From: Cupriavidus sp. UYMMa02A
GTDB taxonomy: Bacteria; Pseudomonadota; Gammaproteobacteria; Burkholderiales; Burkholderiaceae
DNA: 43,084 nt
Reading direction: 5' to 3'
Assembly (NCBI GenBank): GCA_001725945.1
Contig: LRMT01000299.1
Location: 1-43,084 of the forward strand
A model generated the notes under the pieces. The model saw nothing but the letters and a program-made list of their open reading frames with translations, was not told the origin of the DNA and did no database searches. The position numbers and the translations under genes were made by a program. This document shows positions 8,778 to 16,950 of the stretch, piece after piece. How positions within the stretch are numbered: the first letter of the stretch is position 1; every line of letters starts with the position of its first letter.

Positions 8778-9883
8778 ATGGACTTGAGCATTCCAAACCC
8801 CGTTGCCGACACGACGAAAGCAGCCGCCGGCAACACTGCCGGAGGCCAGCCGCTGGAGATCGACGCACTGATTGTCGGTGCCGGCCCGGTCGGCCTGTTC
8901 CAGGTGTTCGAGCTGGGCCTGCTGGAAATCAAGGCGCACGTCATCGACTCCCTCAAGGTCGTCGGCGGCAGTGCGTGGAGCTGTATCCGGACAAGCCCAT
9001 CTACGACATCCCGGCCGTGCCCAGCTGCACCGGCCAGGAACTGACCGACAACCTGCTCAAGCAGATCGAACCGTTCGGGCCGACCTTCCACCTGGGCCAG
9101 GAAGTCGCCGTGGTCGAACGCCGTGAAGACGGCCGCTTCTTCGTCGAAACGTCGCTCGGAACGCGCTTCATCACCAAGACCATCTTCATCGCCGCAGGCG
9201 TGGGGTCGTTCCAGCCGCGTACGCTGAAAGTCGATGGCATCGACAAGTTCGATGGCAAGCAACTGTTCTACCGCGTCAAGGATCCGAGCCGCTTCCACGG
9301 CCGCAACCTGGTGATCGTCGGCGGTGGCGACTCCGCACTGGACTGGACGCTGGACCTGGTCGGCAAGGCCGAGTCGGTGGTGATGATCCATCGCCGCGAC
9401 GGCTTCCGCGCCGCGCCCGCTTCTGTCGCCAAGATGAAGGAACTGTGCGAGCAGATGGAAATGCAGTTCGTGGTCGGCCAGATCGGCGGCTATGAAGAGA
9501 AGGACGGCGTACTCACCGAGATCAAGGTGACCGGCGCCGACGGCGTGACGCGCCGCCTGCCGGTGGACGACGTGCTGGTGTTCTTCGGCCTGTCGCCGAA
9601 GCTCGGCCCGATCGCCGAATGGGGCCTGGATCTGGAGCGCAAGCAGATCAAGGTGGACACCGAGAAGTTCCAGACCAATATCCCTGGCATCTTCGCGGTG
9701 GGCGACATCAATACCTACCCCGGCAAGAAGAAGCTGATCCTGTCGGGCTTCCACGAGGCCGCGCTGGCCGCGTTCGGTGCTGCACCGTATATCTTCCCCG
9801 AAAAGAAGATCCATATGCAGTACACGACCACCTCGCCGAAGCTGCACAAGGTGCTCGGCGTGGAATCGCCGGTGTTCGATTGA
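8778..9883 (+). CDS. Ferredoxin-NADP+ reductase, thioredoxin-reductase-like type (one frameshift)
   Basis: This flavoprotein reduces ferredoxin with NADPH, or the reverse. The start at ATG 8778 (MDLSIPNPVADTTK) has AGGA 7 bases upstream. The FAD-binding motif is ALIVGAGPVGLFQVFELG. Near 8969 the frame is lost where VVGGQCVELYPDKPIYDIPA is expected (GGCGGCCAG read as GGCGGCAG). The rest is in the next frame, with NADP-binding LVIVGGGDSALDWTLDL and the second FAD motif GIFAVGDINTYPGKKKLILSGFHEAA. The CxxC disulfide of true thioredoxin reductases is absent, as expected for the FNR2 type. The pairing with fdxA supports the assignment. Confidence 0.92.
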
Positions 9884-9913
9884 TCACGGTCCGGACCACG
9901 ACGATCGACGAAG

Positions 9914-9942
9914 AAGGCCGCCGAAATGGCGGCTTTTTTCCT
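9914..9942 (+). terminator. Intrinsic terminator after the ferredoxin reductase
   Basis: GCCGCC (9917-9922), loop GAAAT, GGCGGC (9928-9933), followed by a run of six T and further T-rich sequence. It starts about 30 bp after the stop codon, ending the fdxA-reductase unit. Confidence 0.9.
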
Positions 9943-9943
9943 T

Positions 9944-9972
9944 TTGCACCACGCTGACGCGGTCGCTATAAT
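9944..9972 (+). promoter_or_regulatory. Sigma-70-type promoter with no obvious gene of its own
   Basis: TTGCAC (9944-9949), 17-bp spacer, perfect TATAAT (9967-9972). Transcription would start near 9979 and run about 160 bases before reaching tRNA-Asn. No coding frame or recognisable RNA is seen at 9979-10090. It may be a second, upstream tRNA promoter or drive a small RNA. Confidence 0.6.
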
Positions 9973-10092
9973 GCGGCCTCGCAGTCGAATGCAACGCAAC
10001 GGAGCCTCGCAAGATTTTCCCGCGGCGTAGCATCCACAGCAGCCAGTCACCTCGCCAACCACGTCGACAGCGATAAAAGATGTCAAAAGGGA

Positions 10093-10122
10093 TTGACGAG
10101 GAAACGAGAAGCTGGCTATAAT
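10093..10122 (+). promoter_or_regulatory. Promoter of tRNA-Asn
   Basis: TTGACG (10093-10098), 18-bp spacer, TATAAT (10117-10122). The predicted start near 10129 is about 9 bases before the mature 5' end of the tRNA, as is common for stable-RNA genes. Confidence 0.85.
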
Positions 10123-10137
10123 TTCCTTTTCTGCTGT

Positions 10138-10213
10138 TCCTCGATAGCTCAGTCGGTAGAGCGCCGGACTGTTAATCCGTAGGTCCCTGGTTCGAGCCCA
10201 GGTCGAGGAGCCA
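10138..10213 (+). tRNA. tRNA-Asn (anticodon GTT)
   Basis: The full cloverleaf is visible. The acceptor stem TCCTCGA (10138-10144) pairs with TCGAGGA (10203-10209), followed by discriminator G and an encoded CCA (10211-10213). The D-loop sequence AGCTCAGTCGGTAGAGC is canonical. The anticodon loop CTGTTAA gives GTT, which reads AAC/AAU (Asn). The T-arm contains GGTTCGAGCC. There is no intron. A terminator follows directly. Confidence 0.98.
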
Positions 10214-10228
10214 ACCGATACAAGACGA

Positions 10229-10260
10229 GGCCGATGCGCAAGCATCGGCCTTTTTCTTTT
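10229..10260 (+). terminator. Intrinsic terminator after tRNA-Asn
   Basis: Perfect 9-bp stem GGCCGATGC (10229-10237), tetraloop GCAA, GCATCGGCC (10242-10250), then TTTTTCTTTT. A strong terminator ending the tRNA transcript about 15 bases downstream. Confidence 0.95.
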
Positions 10261-10314
10261 GTGCCCGCCGGTTGCTGGCCTGCCCGTCGGCGCATGCCGG
10301 CAATCACTCGTGGC

Positions 10315-11202
10315 TCAGGAAGCCTGCGCTTCGCGTGCCTGCTCTTCGGAGGTGGATGGCAAGTGTGCCAATGCTGCTTCCAGCCGCTGGCACAGTGCCT
10401 TGCTGGCCGGCTGCATAGGCAGCCGCACATCGGGGTCGATCCAGCCTTCTATCGCCAATGCGGCCTTCACTGGCGCGGGATTCGGTTCCGAGAACAGCAA
10501 CGACACCAGCGGCTGAAGCTGGCTGAACAGCGCACCCGCAGCGAGATGCCGTCCGGCTTCCGCCAGGTGCAGCAGCCGAACGAACAGATCCGGCCGGATA
10601 TGGGCCGATGCAGGTACCGCGCCAGCGCCGCCCGCGAGCAGGTGATCCAGCATGTGGGCATCTTCGCCGCAGAACACCGGAAACGGCTGCCGCTTGGCGA
10701 CCTCGCGCAGGTTCGTGGCGTCGCACTCCTTCACCGCGACGATGCGCGGATGCGACAGCAGCGACCGGGTCAGCGGCAGCGACAAGGAGCAGCCAGTGCG
10801 CTTCGGCACGTTGTACAGCATCAGCGGCCTCTGCGTCGCCTTCAGTACCTCGGCAAAGTGCCATGCAATGCCCGCATCGGACGGACGCAGGTAGTACGGT
10901 GGCGGAGCGAGGTAACCGGCAAGATCGAGGTGGTCTAGCTCGCGCACCTGTTCGCACACCGCGCGGGTATCCACACCGCCCACGCCAGCCATCACGGGTA
11001 CGGCGCCATTTACCGACTCCAGCACTGTTGCGGCCATCTCCCGCCTCTCCTGCGGCGAAAGCAGGCTCCCCTCCCCCGTGGTACCCAGAATGATCAGCCA
11101 TCGACACCCGCGCGCACATAGCGCTCCGCCAGACGCGCCGCCGCGGGCAAGTCCAGTGCGGCGCCGCGCATGGGCGTCACCATTGGCAACCAGATGCCCC
11201 AT
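10315..11202 (-). CDS. Dihydrodipicolinate synthase family protein (DapA/N-acetylneuraminate lyase superfamily; one frameshift near the start)
   Basis: This is a Schiff-base aldolase-type enzyme with a TIM barrel. Visible family signatures are LIILGTTGEGSLLSPQERRE (substrate carboxylate binding), the catalytic Tyr in RPLMLYNVPKRTG, the Schiff-base Lys in RIVAVKECDATNL and GAGAVPASAHIRPDLF. The frame breaks near 11096: GVDG should run into LIILGTTGEG after one more C. Upstream, the correct frame reads GIWLPMVTPMRGAALDLPAAARLAERYVRAGVDG. In that frame the first ATG is at 11183 (MVTPMRG), which would omit GIWLP, so a second lost base or a non-ATG start is likely. It may be a lysine-biosynthetic dapA or a paralogue for another keto-acid aldol reaction; the sequence does not decide. 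Confidence 0.85.
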   Translation of the reverse strand: MGHLVANGDAHARRRTGLARGGASGGALCARGCRWLIILGTTGEGSLLSPQERREMAATVLESVNGAVPVMAGVGGVDTRAVCEQVRELDHLDLAGYLAPPPYYLRPSDAGIAWHFAEVLKATQRPLMLYNVPKRTGCSLSLPLTRSLLSHPRIVAVKECDATNLREVAKRQPFPVFCGEDAHMLDHLLAGGAGAVPASAHIRPDLFVRLLHLAEAGRHLAAGALFSQLQPLVSLLFSEPNPAPVKAALAIEGWIDPDVRLPMQPASKALCQRLEAALAHLPSTSEEQAREAQAS

Positions 11203-11275
11203 GGCGACGCCTGCCTGCCCGCACTACGGCCGCAGGCAGGCGTCGATCGCCGCGGCGGCGAAGCCGTGCTCTTCA

Positions 11276-11608
11276 GTGCGCCACATGATCGTCACCCAGT
11301 ACGGTGGCAAACCCGAACTCCGCGGCCGGCAGCGCGTGCATGATGGCGTCCATGGCATGATCGCGGTCCGCGCGCGCCACCTCTACTTGCACCGTCGTCT
11401 CATCATGGCGATGGTCGACCTTGACGATATAGATGCGCGCGAGCTGGCCCAGGGCACCCTGCAGCGCCCGGCGGATCGTGAACACTTCCGTGGATGCCAC
11501 CGCAAGGCGAAAGCGGATCCAGACCGGCGCGGCTTCCGTACGCACGCCACGGGGCTGCAAGGCCCGACGTCGGGGAATGGCATCGGCAGCAAGATTCGAC
11601 TGGGGCAT
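11276..11608 (-). CDS. Small protein with an ACT-like alpha/beta pattern, function unknown
   Basis: The frame ending at TGA 11278-11276 encodes about 110 residues from ATG 11608 (MPQSNLAADAIPRRR); an ATG at 11650 would add 14 residues. I do not recognise a named family. The order VWIRFRLAVAS, TIRRALQGALGQL, RIYIVKVDHR, ETTVQVEVARA, DHAMDAIMHALPAAEFGF reads strand-helix-strand-strand-helix-strand, the ferredoxin-like pattern of ACT regulatory domains. It lies upstream of the dapA-family gene on the same strand; ACT domains often bind amino acids, but a link is only an inference. A perfect inverted repeat lies just upstream (11673-11709). Confidence 0.55.
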
Positions 11609-11672
11609 GTATGTTGGCCCGCTTTCGCGAGCCCGCTGTTGAACATGCATCCATGCTAGGCCTGGCGGCCTA

Positions 11673-11709
11673 AATTTGATGCAGCAATGCTGGGACCGCG
11701 CATCAAATT
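11673..11709. repeat. Perfect 10-bp inverted repeat, possible operator
   Basis: AATTTGATGC (11673-11682) and GCATCAAATT (11700-11709) with a 17-bp spacer. A smaller perfect palindrome, TAGGCC-TGGC-GGCCTA (11657-11672), abuts it. Both lie between the porin-like gene and the ACT-like gene, about 65-100 bp upstream of the latter. No T-run follows, so a protein-binding site is more likely than a terminator. Confidence 0.5.
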
Positions 11710-11728
11710 CCCGTCAAGAAGGCCCCGG

Positions 11729-12517
11729 TCAGAATGTCTTGCTGATCGAGGCCCACGCGGTTGCCTTGCCCACGTAACGTCCCTTTGCGTTGGTATAGAC
11801 CGCCTTGTCGGCATTGGTGTCGATGTACGCCATCGACACTGACAAGCCCTTGCCGAGGTCCTTGGTCAGGCCAAGCTTCCAGTCCGCGTATGACGCATCG
11901 GTGAACTGCACCTTCTGGTAGCCCGCGTGCGCGTTCAGCGTCAGCCCCCAGACATTGAGCGGCACGTTCGCCGACAGATCGGCATACCAGCTGTGCTTGC
12001 TGTCGGCAAACCCGAACAGGTTGGTTGGCGCGTAGGAATACTTCAGGAACACCGGGCCATAGCCGATGCCCGCATAAACCTCGGTGGTATAGGGCCGCAC
12101 ATAGCCGGCCGGATAATCCCCCGGGTAGTAGTACTGCAGCACACCGACGTCGTAGCTCCAGTCGCCGCCGCCGAAGGTATTCTTGAAGCCGCCATAGAAA
12201 TCCATCTCGATCGGTGCCGAGACATCGGGATTGCTGTCGCCGAGCCAGCTGATGTTCGAGTTCCAGTTGCCGAGATAGAAGCCCGATGCGTGACTGACAT
12301 CGAAGCCGCCCTGAATAGCCGGGCGGCGATTGGTCTGCATCAGTCCGCGATAGCGGTAGTCGGTCGCCAGCGCGACATTCGCGGAGAATGTCCACGCGGA
12401 TGCGGGCTCCGCGGCTGGTTCAGCGGCGGACTGTGCGAGGGACTGGCCCATGCTGAAGAAGGCAACGGAAGGAATCGCGGCGGCCATCCATGCGGCCGGT
12501 TTGCGCAATGCTGTCAT
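11729..12517 (-). CDS. TorF-family putative porin (outer-membrane beta-barrel)
   Basis: Intact, 262 residues from ATG 12517 (MTALRKPAAWM). A signal peptide (AAWMAAAIPSVAFFSMGQSLAQS) is followed by alternating aromatic strands: FSANVALATDYRYRGLMQTNRRPAIQGGFDV, GFYLGNWNSNISWL, IEMDFYGGFK and VFLKYSYAPTNLFGF. It ends in Phe, as outer-membrane barrels do. The NVALATDYRYRG opening and GNWNSNISW segment are typical of the TIGR02001/TorF group. It lies 130 bp after kdpE on the same strand, so an outer-membrane role linked to K+ limitation or osmotic stress is possible, but that is inferred from position only. Confidence 0.83.
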   Translation of the reverse strand: MTALRKPAAWMAAAIPSVAFFSMGQSLAQSAAEPAAEPASAWTFSANVALATDYRYRGLMQTNRRPAIQGGFDVSHASGFYLGNWNSNISWLGDSNPDVSAPIEMDFYGGFKNTFGGGDWSYDVGVLQYYYPGDYPAGYVRPYTTEVYAGIGYGPVFLKYSYAPTNLFGFADSKHSWYADLSANVPLNVWGLTLNAHAGYQKVQFTDASYADWKLGLTKDLGKGLSVSMAYIDTNADKAVYTNAKGRYVGKATAWASISKTF

Positions 12518-12647
12518 GGTTATCGAGGCAGAGTTGATAAGCTGCCCGCGGAGCGCCGCGGGACAGGCTGCCACGATAGGGATCGATGCCTAAAACGGTA
12601 TCAAGAAACTTGCGCGAATCGAAGCAATTGCCATAAAACTGCTGCCT

Positions 12648-13343
12648 CTATCCTGCAAACCGATAGCCCACCCCGACTTCGGTAAGCAGGTGCACGGGCT
12701 GCGCAGGGTCCGCTTCCAGCTTGTGCCGCAGATGGCCCATGTAGACGCGCAGGTACTGACTGCTCTCGGAATGCGATGGCCCCCAGACCTCGCGCAACAG
12801 CTCGCGATGCGTCATCACCTTGCCACGATGCGCGATCAGCACCGATAGCAGACGGTACTCGATCGGCGTCAGGTGCACCGCGTCCCCGCCGCGCGCGACC
12901 ATGCGGTTGGCAAGGTCGACCTGCACGTCGCCAAAGGCGATTCGCGCGGACCCGTGCGGGTTCGAGCGCGCATGCCGGCGCAGCAGCACGCGCAGGCGTG
13001 CGACTAGCTCGCCAACACCGAACGGCTTGGTCAGGTAGTCGTCGGCCCCCGCATCGAGTGCGCCGATCTTGTCGTCCTCGCTGCTGCGCGCCGACAGCAC
13101 GAGGATTGGCACTTCTGTCCACGTGCGCACCTCGCGAATCAGGTTGACGCCGTCGCCGTCGGGCAAGCCCAGATCAAGCACGACCAGGTCGGGCTGGCGC
13201 GTACCGGCTTCGATCAGACCACGCTTGAGCGTCTCGGCCTCGTGCACCGTGCAGCCTTCGGCCTGCAGCGCCGTGCGCACGAAACGCCGGATATGGGGTT
13301 CGTCCTCGACCAGCAGCACCGTGGGCGAAAACTCGAAAGGCAT
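12648..13343 (-). CDS. kdpE: Two-component response regulator KdpE
   Basis: KdpE is an OmpR/PhoB-type regulator that activates kdp transcription under K+ limitation. Intact, 231 residues. The start at ATG 13343 (MPFEFSPTVLLVEDEP) has GGAG 8 bases upstream; a GTG at 13352 is the alternative. The receiver domain has acidic residues E13-D14, phosphoacceptor D57 in VVLDLGLPDGDG, and K106 in YLTKPFG. The winged-helix effector domain carries HLTPIEYRLLSVLIAHRGKVMTHRELLREVWG and YLRVYMGHLRHKLE. The gene begins 24 bp after the stop of kdpD. Confidence 0.97.
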   Translation of the reverse strand: MPFEFSPTVLLVEDEPHIRRFVRTALQAEGCTVHEAETLKRGLIEAGTRQPDLVVLDLGLPDGDGVNLIREVRTWTEVPILVLSARSSEDDKIGALDAGADDYLTKPFGVGELVARLRVLLRRHARSNPHGSARIAFGDVQVDLANRMVARGGDAVHLTPIEYRLLSVLIAHRGKVMTHRELLREVWGPSHSESSQYLRVYMGHLRHKLEADPAQPVHLLTEVGVGYRFAG

Positions 13344-13367
13344 GTAATGCACTCCGTCTGTATAGGG

Positions 13368-16217
13368 TTAGGCGAGAACGTCCGCCGCCTCCGGTTCGAT
13401 CACCGGCGGGTTGCCGCGCGGCAAGGCCACGACAAAGCGCGCGCCGCGCCCGCACCCGCCGTGGCCGCATCGCGCACCGGCTCGACCCAGATACGCCCGC
13501 CATGGGCCTGGACGATGGCGTCGCAGACAGCGAGCCCAAGGCCCACGCCCGTCGTCACCGATTCGCGCTCGCCCCGCGTGAATTTCTCGAAGATCTGGCG
13601 TTCGTTGCCGGGGGGCACGCCGGGGCCATCGTCCTCGACGATCAGCCGTACCTCTTCATCCACGGATTCGGCGCGGATGCGGATCTCGGTTCCCGCGGGC
13701 GTGTACTTGGCGGCGTTCTCCAGCAGGTTGCACAGCACGCGATCCATCAACACGGCATCGCATTCGATCAGCGGCATCGTGTGCAGTTCGGCCACCACGA
13801 TGCGATGCCCTGCGAGCGCGTCGCGCAATGCGCCAAGCGCCGCGCCGACGAGTTCCTCGAATGACTGCCATTCCTTGCGCATGCGCACGTCGCGGCTCTG
13901 CAGCCGCGCCATGTCGAGCAAGTTGACGACCATGGTGCTCATGCGCCTGGCCTGGTCGCGCATCGCCGCGACCGTGTCGGCACGCGCGGCGCCAGCGGCG
14001 GATCGCCGCGCTGCAGCGTCTCGGCCATGCCGATCAGGCTGGTGAGCGGCGTGCGCAGATCATGCGAGACCGCGGCCAGCAGCGAGCTGCGCAGCCGTTC
14101 CGATTCCATCGACAGCAGTGCCTGCTGGGCCACGTCGACATAGTGCAGCCGCTCGATGGCGATGGCGATCAACGTGGCGAACACATCGACCTGGCGCCGC
14201 AGCGCCGGCTGGGCAAACGCACGCCACGCCTGCGGTTGCACCGCCAGCACGCCGCGCGTCTGCATCGGCGCCTTGAGCGGCAGGTACAGCACGGAGCCGG
14301 CCGGCAAGGTGTTGGTGCCCGTGCCGGCCGGCTGGCCGTGATCGAACACCCATTGCGCGAGCACGCGGTCGATGGCATCGCTGCGCGCGTCGGCTCGCCC
14401 CTGCGCATCCACTGCGGGCGGCAACAAGCGGCTATCGGGTCCGACCAGGAAGAACGCCGAGTGCGCATCGAAAGCGGCGCGCAGGAAGCGGCTGCCGATC
14501 GAGACGATCTGTTCGCTCATCAACGCCGACGACAGCTCGCGCGCAAGCTCGTACAGCGTGCGCGCATCGGTTTCGCGCTGCACCGCGACCTCGGCCTGTT
14601 CGCGCAGCCCGGCCGTGAGCTGGCCAATCACCAATCCCACCGACAACAGCACCACGAAGGTCAGCAGGTACTGCACATCGCTCACGGAAAAGGAAAGCCG
14701 GGGCGGCACGAAGAAGAAATCGAAGGCACCGACCGCGACCACCGAGGCCAGCGCGGCCGCAGCGCGGCCATGGCGCAATGCCACGCCGACCACCGCCACC
14801 AGGAATAGCATGGCGATATTGACCAGGTCGAACCACGGCCGGGCCAGCGTCGACACCGCGGTCGCGCCCGCGCACCAGGCGACTGCCCACAAGTAGGACT
14901 GCATGCGGACACGGCGCTCCTGCGTCTGCTCCGCGTCGGTTTCTCCGATCGGCACCGGGGCGCTGGCCGGCTTGACGTCCACGCGCGTGGTATCTGCCGC
15001 CACGCGTATCACGTCGATCTCTGGACAGGCGGCCGACAACGCATCGGCAAAACTCTTGCGGCCGAACAGCCAGGCGCGCGCGCCCAGGAACGGCGACAGC
15101 ATCCAGGCCAGCAGCGAGCGTCCCTGCATCAGCAGCGACTCATCCTCGCGCCGCCAGCGGGTCGGGGTTCGTCCCAGCACGACCTTGGTCAGGTTATGGC
15201 GCCGGACATAGCCAGCCACCGCGTGCACCATGTCGCTGCCGGCGAGCGTCTCCGTACGCGCGCCCAGTTCTTCGGCAACGCGCATCGCCGACTCCAGCCG
15301 CGCTCGCTCGGCGTCCGGCACGGGCGCAGCCGTGGCGCGGCCACCGTAATCACATGGCAATCACAATCGAGCTGCCGGCCAGCCTGCGCGCGCTCCTGAC
15401 GACCTGCTCGGCATCGCTGCCGGTACCGATACAGGCCAGCACCGCTTCGCGCGTGCGCCACACCGACTGGATCGACTCGGCGCGTCGGTAGGCGCGGACA
15501 TCGTCGTCAACGCGGTCCGCGGTACGCCGCAGGGCCAGCTCGCGCAGGGCGATCAGGTTGCCCTTGCGGAAGAAGTTGCGCACCGCATGCCGCGCCTGCT
15601 CGGGCAGGTAGACCTTGCCTTCGCGCAGTCGCCGCAGCAGTTCGTCGGCGGGCAGGTCGACCAGGATCACTTCGTCGGCGCCATCGAATATGGCATCCGG
15701 CACGGTCTCCCAGACCCGGATACCGGTGATGCCGCCGACGGCCTCGTTCAGGCTGTCCAGGTGCTGCACATTGACGGTCGTCCAGACATCGATACCGGAC
15801 GACTGCAGTTCCTGGATGTCCTGCCAGCGCTTCGGGTGCCGACTGCCCGGCGCATTGGAGTGGGCCAGCTCGTCGACCAGCACCAGGGCGGGGTGACGCG
15901 CCAGCGCACCATCGAGATCGAACTCGCTGAGCACGCGATCGCGATACGGCACATCCCGCATCGGCAGGCGGTCGATGCCCTCGATCAGTGCCTCGGTCTC
16001 GGCGCGGCCATGCGTTTCGACCACGCCGATGACCACGTCAACGCCCTGCTCGCGCAGCGACCGTGCGGCAGTCAGCATCGCGAAGGTCTTGCCCACGCCC
16101 GCCGAGGCACCGAAATAGACGCGCAGCTTGCCGCGCGCAGCACGCGCGCCTCCTCCTGCATGCGCTGCAGCAGGCTGTCCGGGTCCGGACGTCAGCGGGG
16201 GATCGCAATTCGGGCAT
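13368..16217 (-). CDS. kdpD: Sensor histidine kinase KdpD (about six frameshifts)
   Basis: KdpD is the membrane sensor for K+ limitation and turgor. The reconstructed protein has, in order: ATG 16217 (MPELRSPADVR); the KdpD domain with Walker-type GASAGVGKTFAML and LVDELAHSNAPGSRHPKRWQDI; a USP-like domain; four transmembrane segments (YLWAVAWCAGATAVSTLA to LLTFVVLLSVGLVIGQL); a GAF-like region; the phosphoacceptor His in LLAAVSHDLRTPLTSLIG; and ATP-binding NLLENAAKYTP, DDGPGVP and TGVGLGLAVC. The stop is TAA at 13370-13368. The frame must be corrected near 16186, 16134, 15376, 15322, 13985 and 13450. All catalytic motifs are present once this is done. If the indels were real the kinase would be dead; I think they are errors. 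Confidence 0.93.
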
Positions 16218-16297
16218 GGTCAGGGGCGCCGCCCATCGGAGGAACAGGCGCAGTCAGATTGTGCCACGCGGCCCCCACCGCACGCCGCGCGTCCCGA

Positions 16298-16923
16298 TCA
16301 CTGGCTTGATGCCACATCGAGCGCCAGGTTCAGCTTGAGCACATTGACGCCGGGATCACCGAGCACGGTCAGCAAAGGCGCTTCCGTGTTCGCCTGGATC
16401 AGTGCCTGCACCTTCTCCAGCGGCAGCCCGCGCAGCCGCGCCACGCGCGGCGCCTGGTAGTCCGCCGCCGCGATGCTGATGTGCGGATCCAGGCCGCTGC
16501 CGGAAGCGGTGACTAGGTCGACTGGCACCGCGGCCTTGTTGTGCGGATCCGCCGCACGCAGCGCCTCGATGCGCGCGCGTGCCGCATCAGTCAGCGCCGC
16601 GTTGCTCGGGCCCAGGTTGGAACCCCCGGACGCCGCGCCGTTGTATGGCATGGGCGCGGTGGCGACAAGCGGCCCCAGAAGTACTTCGGGTCCGAAAATG
16701 GCTGGCCGATCAGGGACGAGCCCACGGCCTTGCCGTCCCTGACGATCAGGGAGCCGGCCGCCTTGTCAGGGAACACCGCCCTGGAAATCGCGGTGATCAC
16801 GCCGGGATACAGCAGGCCCGTCACCAGCGACAGCGCGACGAAGACCACCAGTGCGGGGCGCAGCATGCCGCCTTGCAGCGGCACTGACGGCGCGGATTGC
16901 GTGGATTGCACTTGCGTATTCAT
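16298..16923 (-). CDS. kdpC: Potassium-transporting ATPase subunit KdpC (one frameshift)
   Basis: KdpC is the single-span periplasmic chaperone-like subunit that helps couple K+ and ATP binding in KdpFABC. The start at ATG 16923 (MNTQVQSTQSAP) is preceded by AAGGAAAG. One membrane helix (ALVVFVALSLVTGLLYPGVITAI) is followed by the KdpC motifs GSLIVRDGKAVGSSLIGQPFSDPKYFWGR, then SGSGLDPHISIAAADYQAPRVA and GVNVLKLNLAL. The frame is lost near 16662 (GRLSATAPMPYNGAASGGSN expected, one G short). Total length about 208 residues. It follows kdpB by 27 bp. Confidence 0.95.
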
Positions 16924-16950
16924 GAATGCTTTCCTTATGCAGGAGTTCGG

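Noticed and set aside
10138..10213. tRNA-Asn as an integration site for a genomic island
   Set aside because: No integrase gene and no second copy of the tRNA 3' end were seen nearby; the following genes look chromosomal.
11657..11672. TAGGCC-TGGC-GGCCTA hairpin as a terminator of the porin-like gene
   Set aside because: Stem of only 6 bp and no T-run on either strand.
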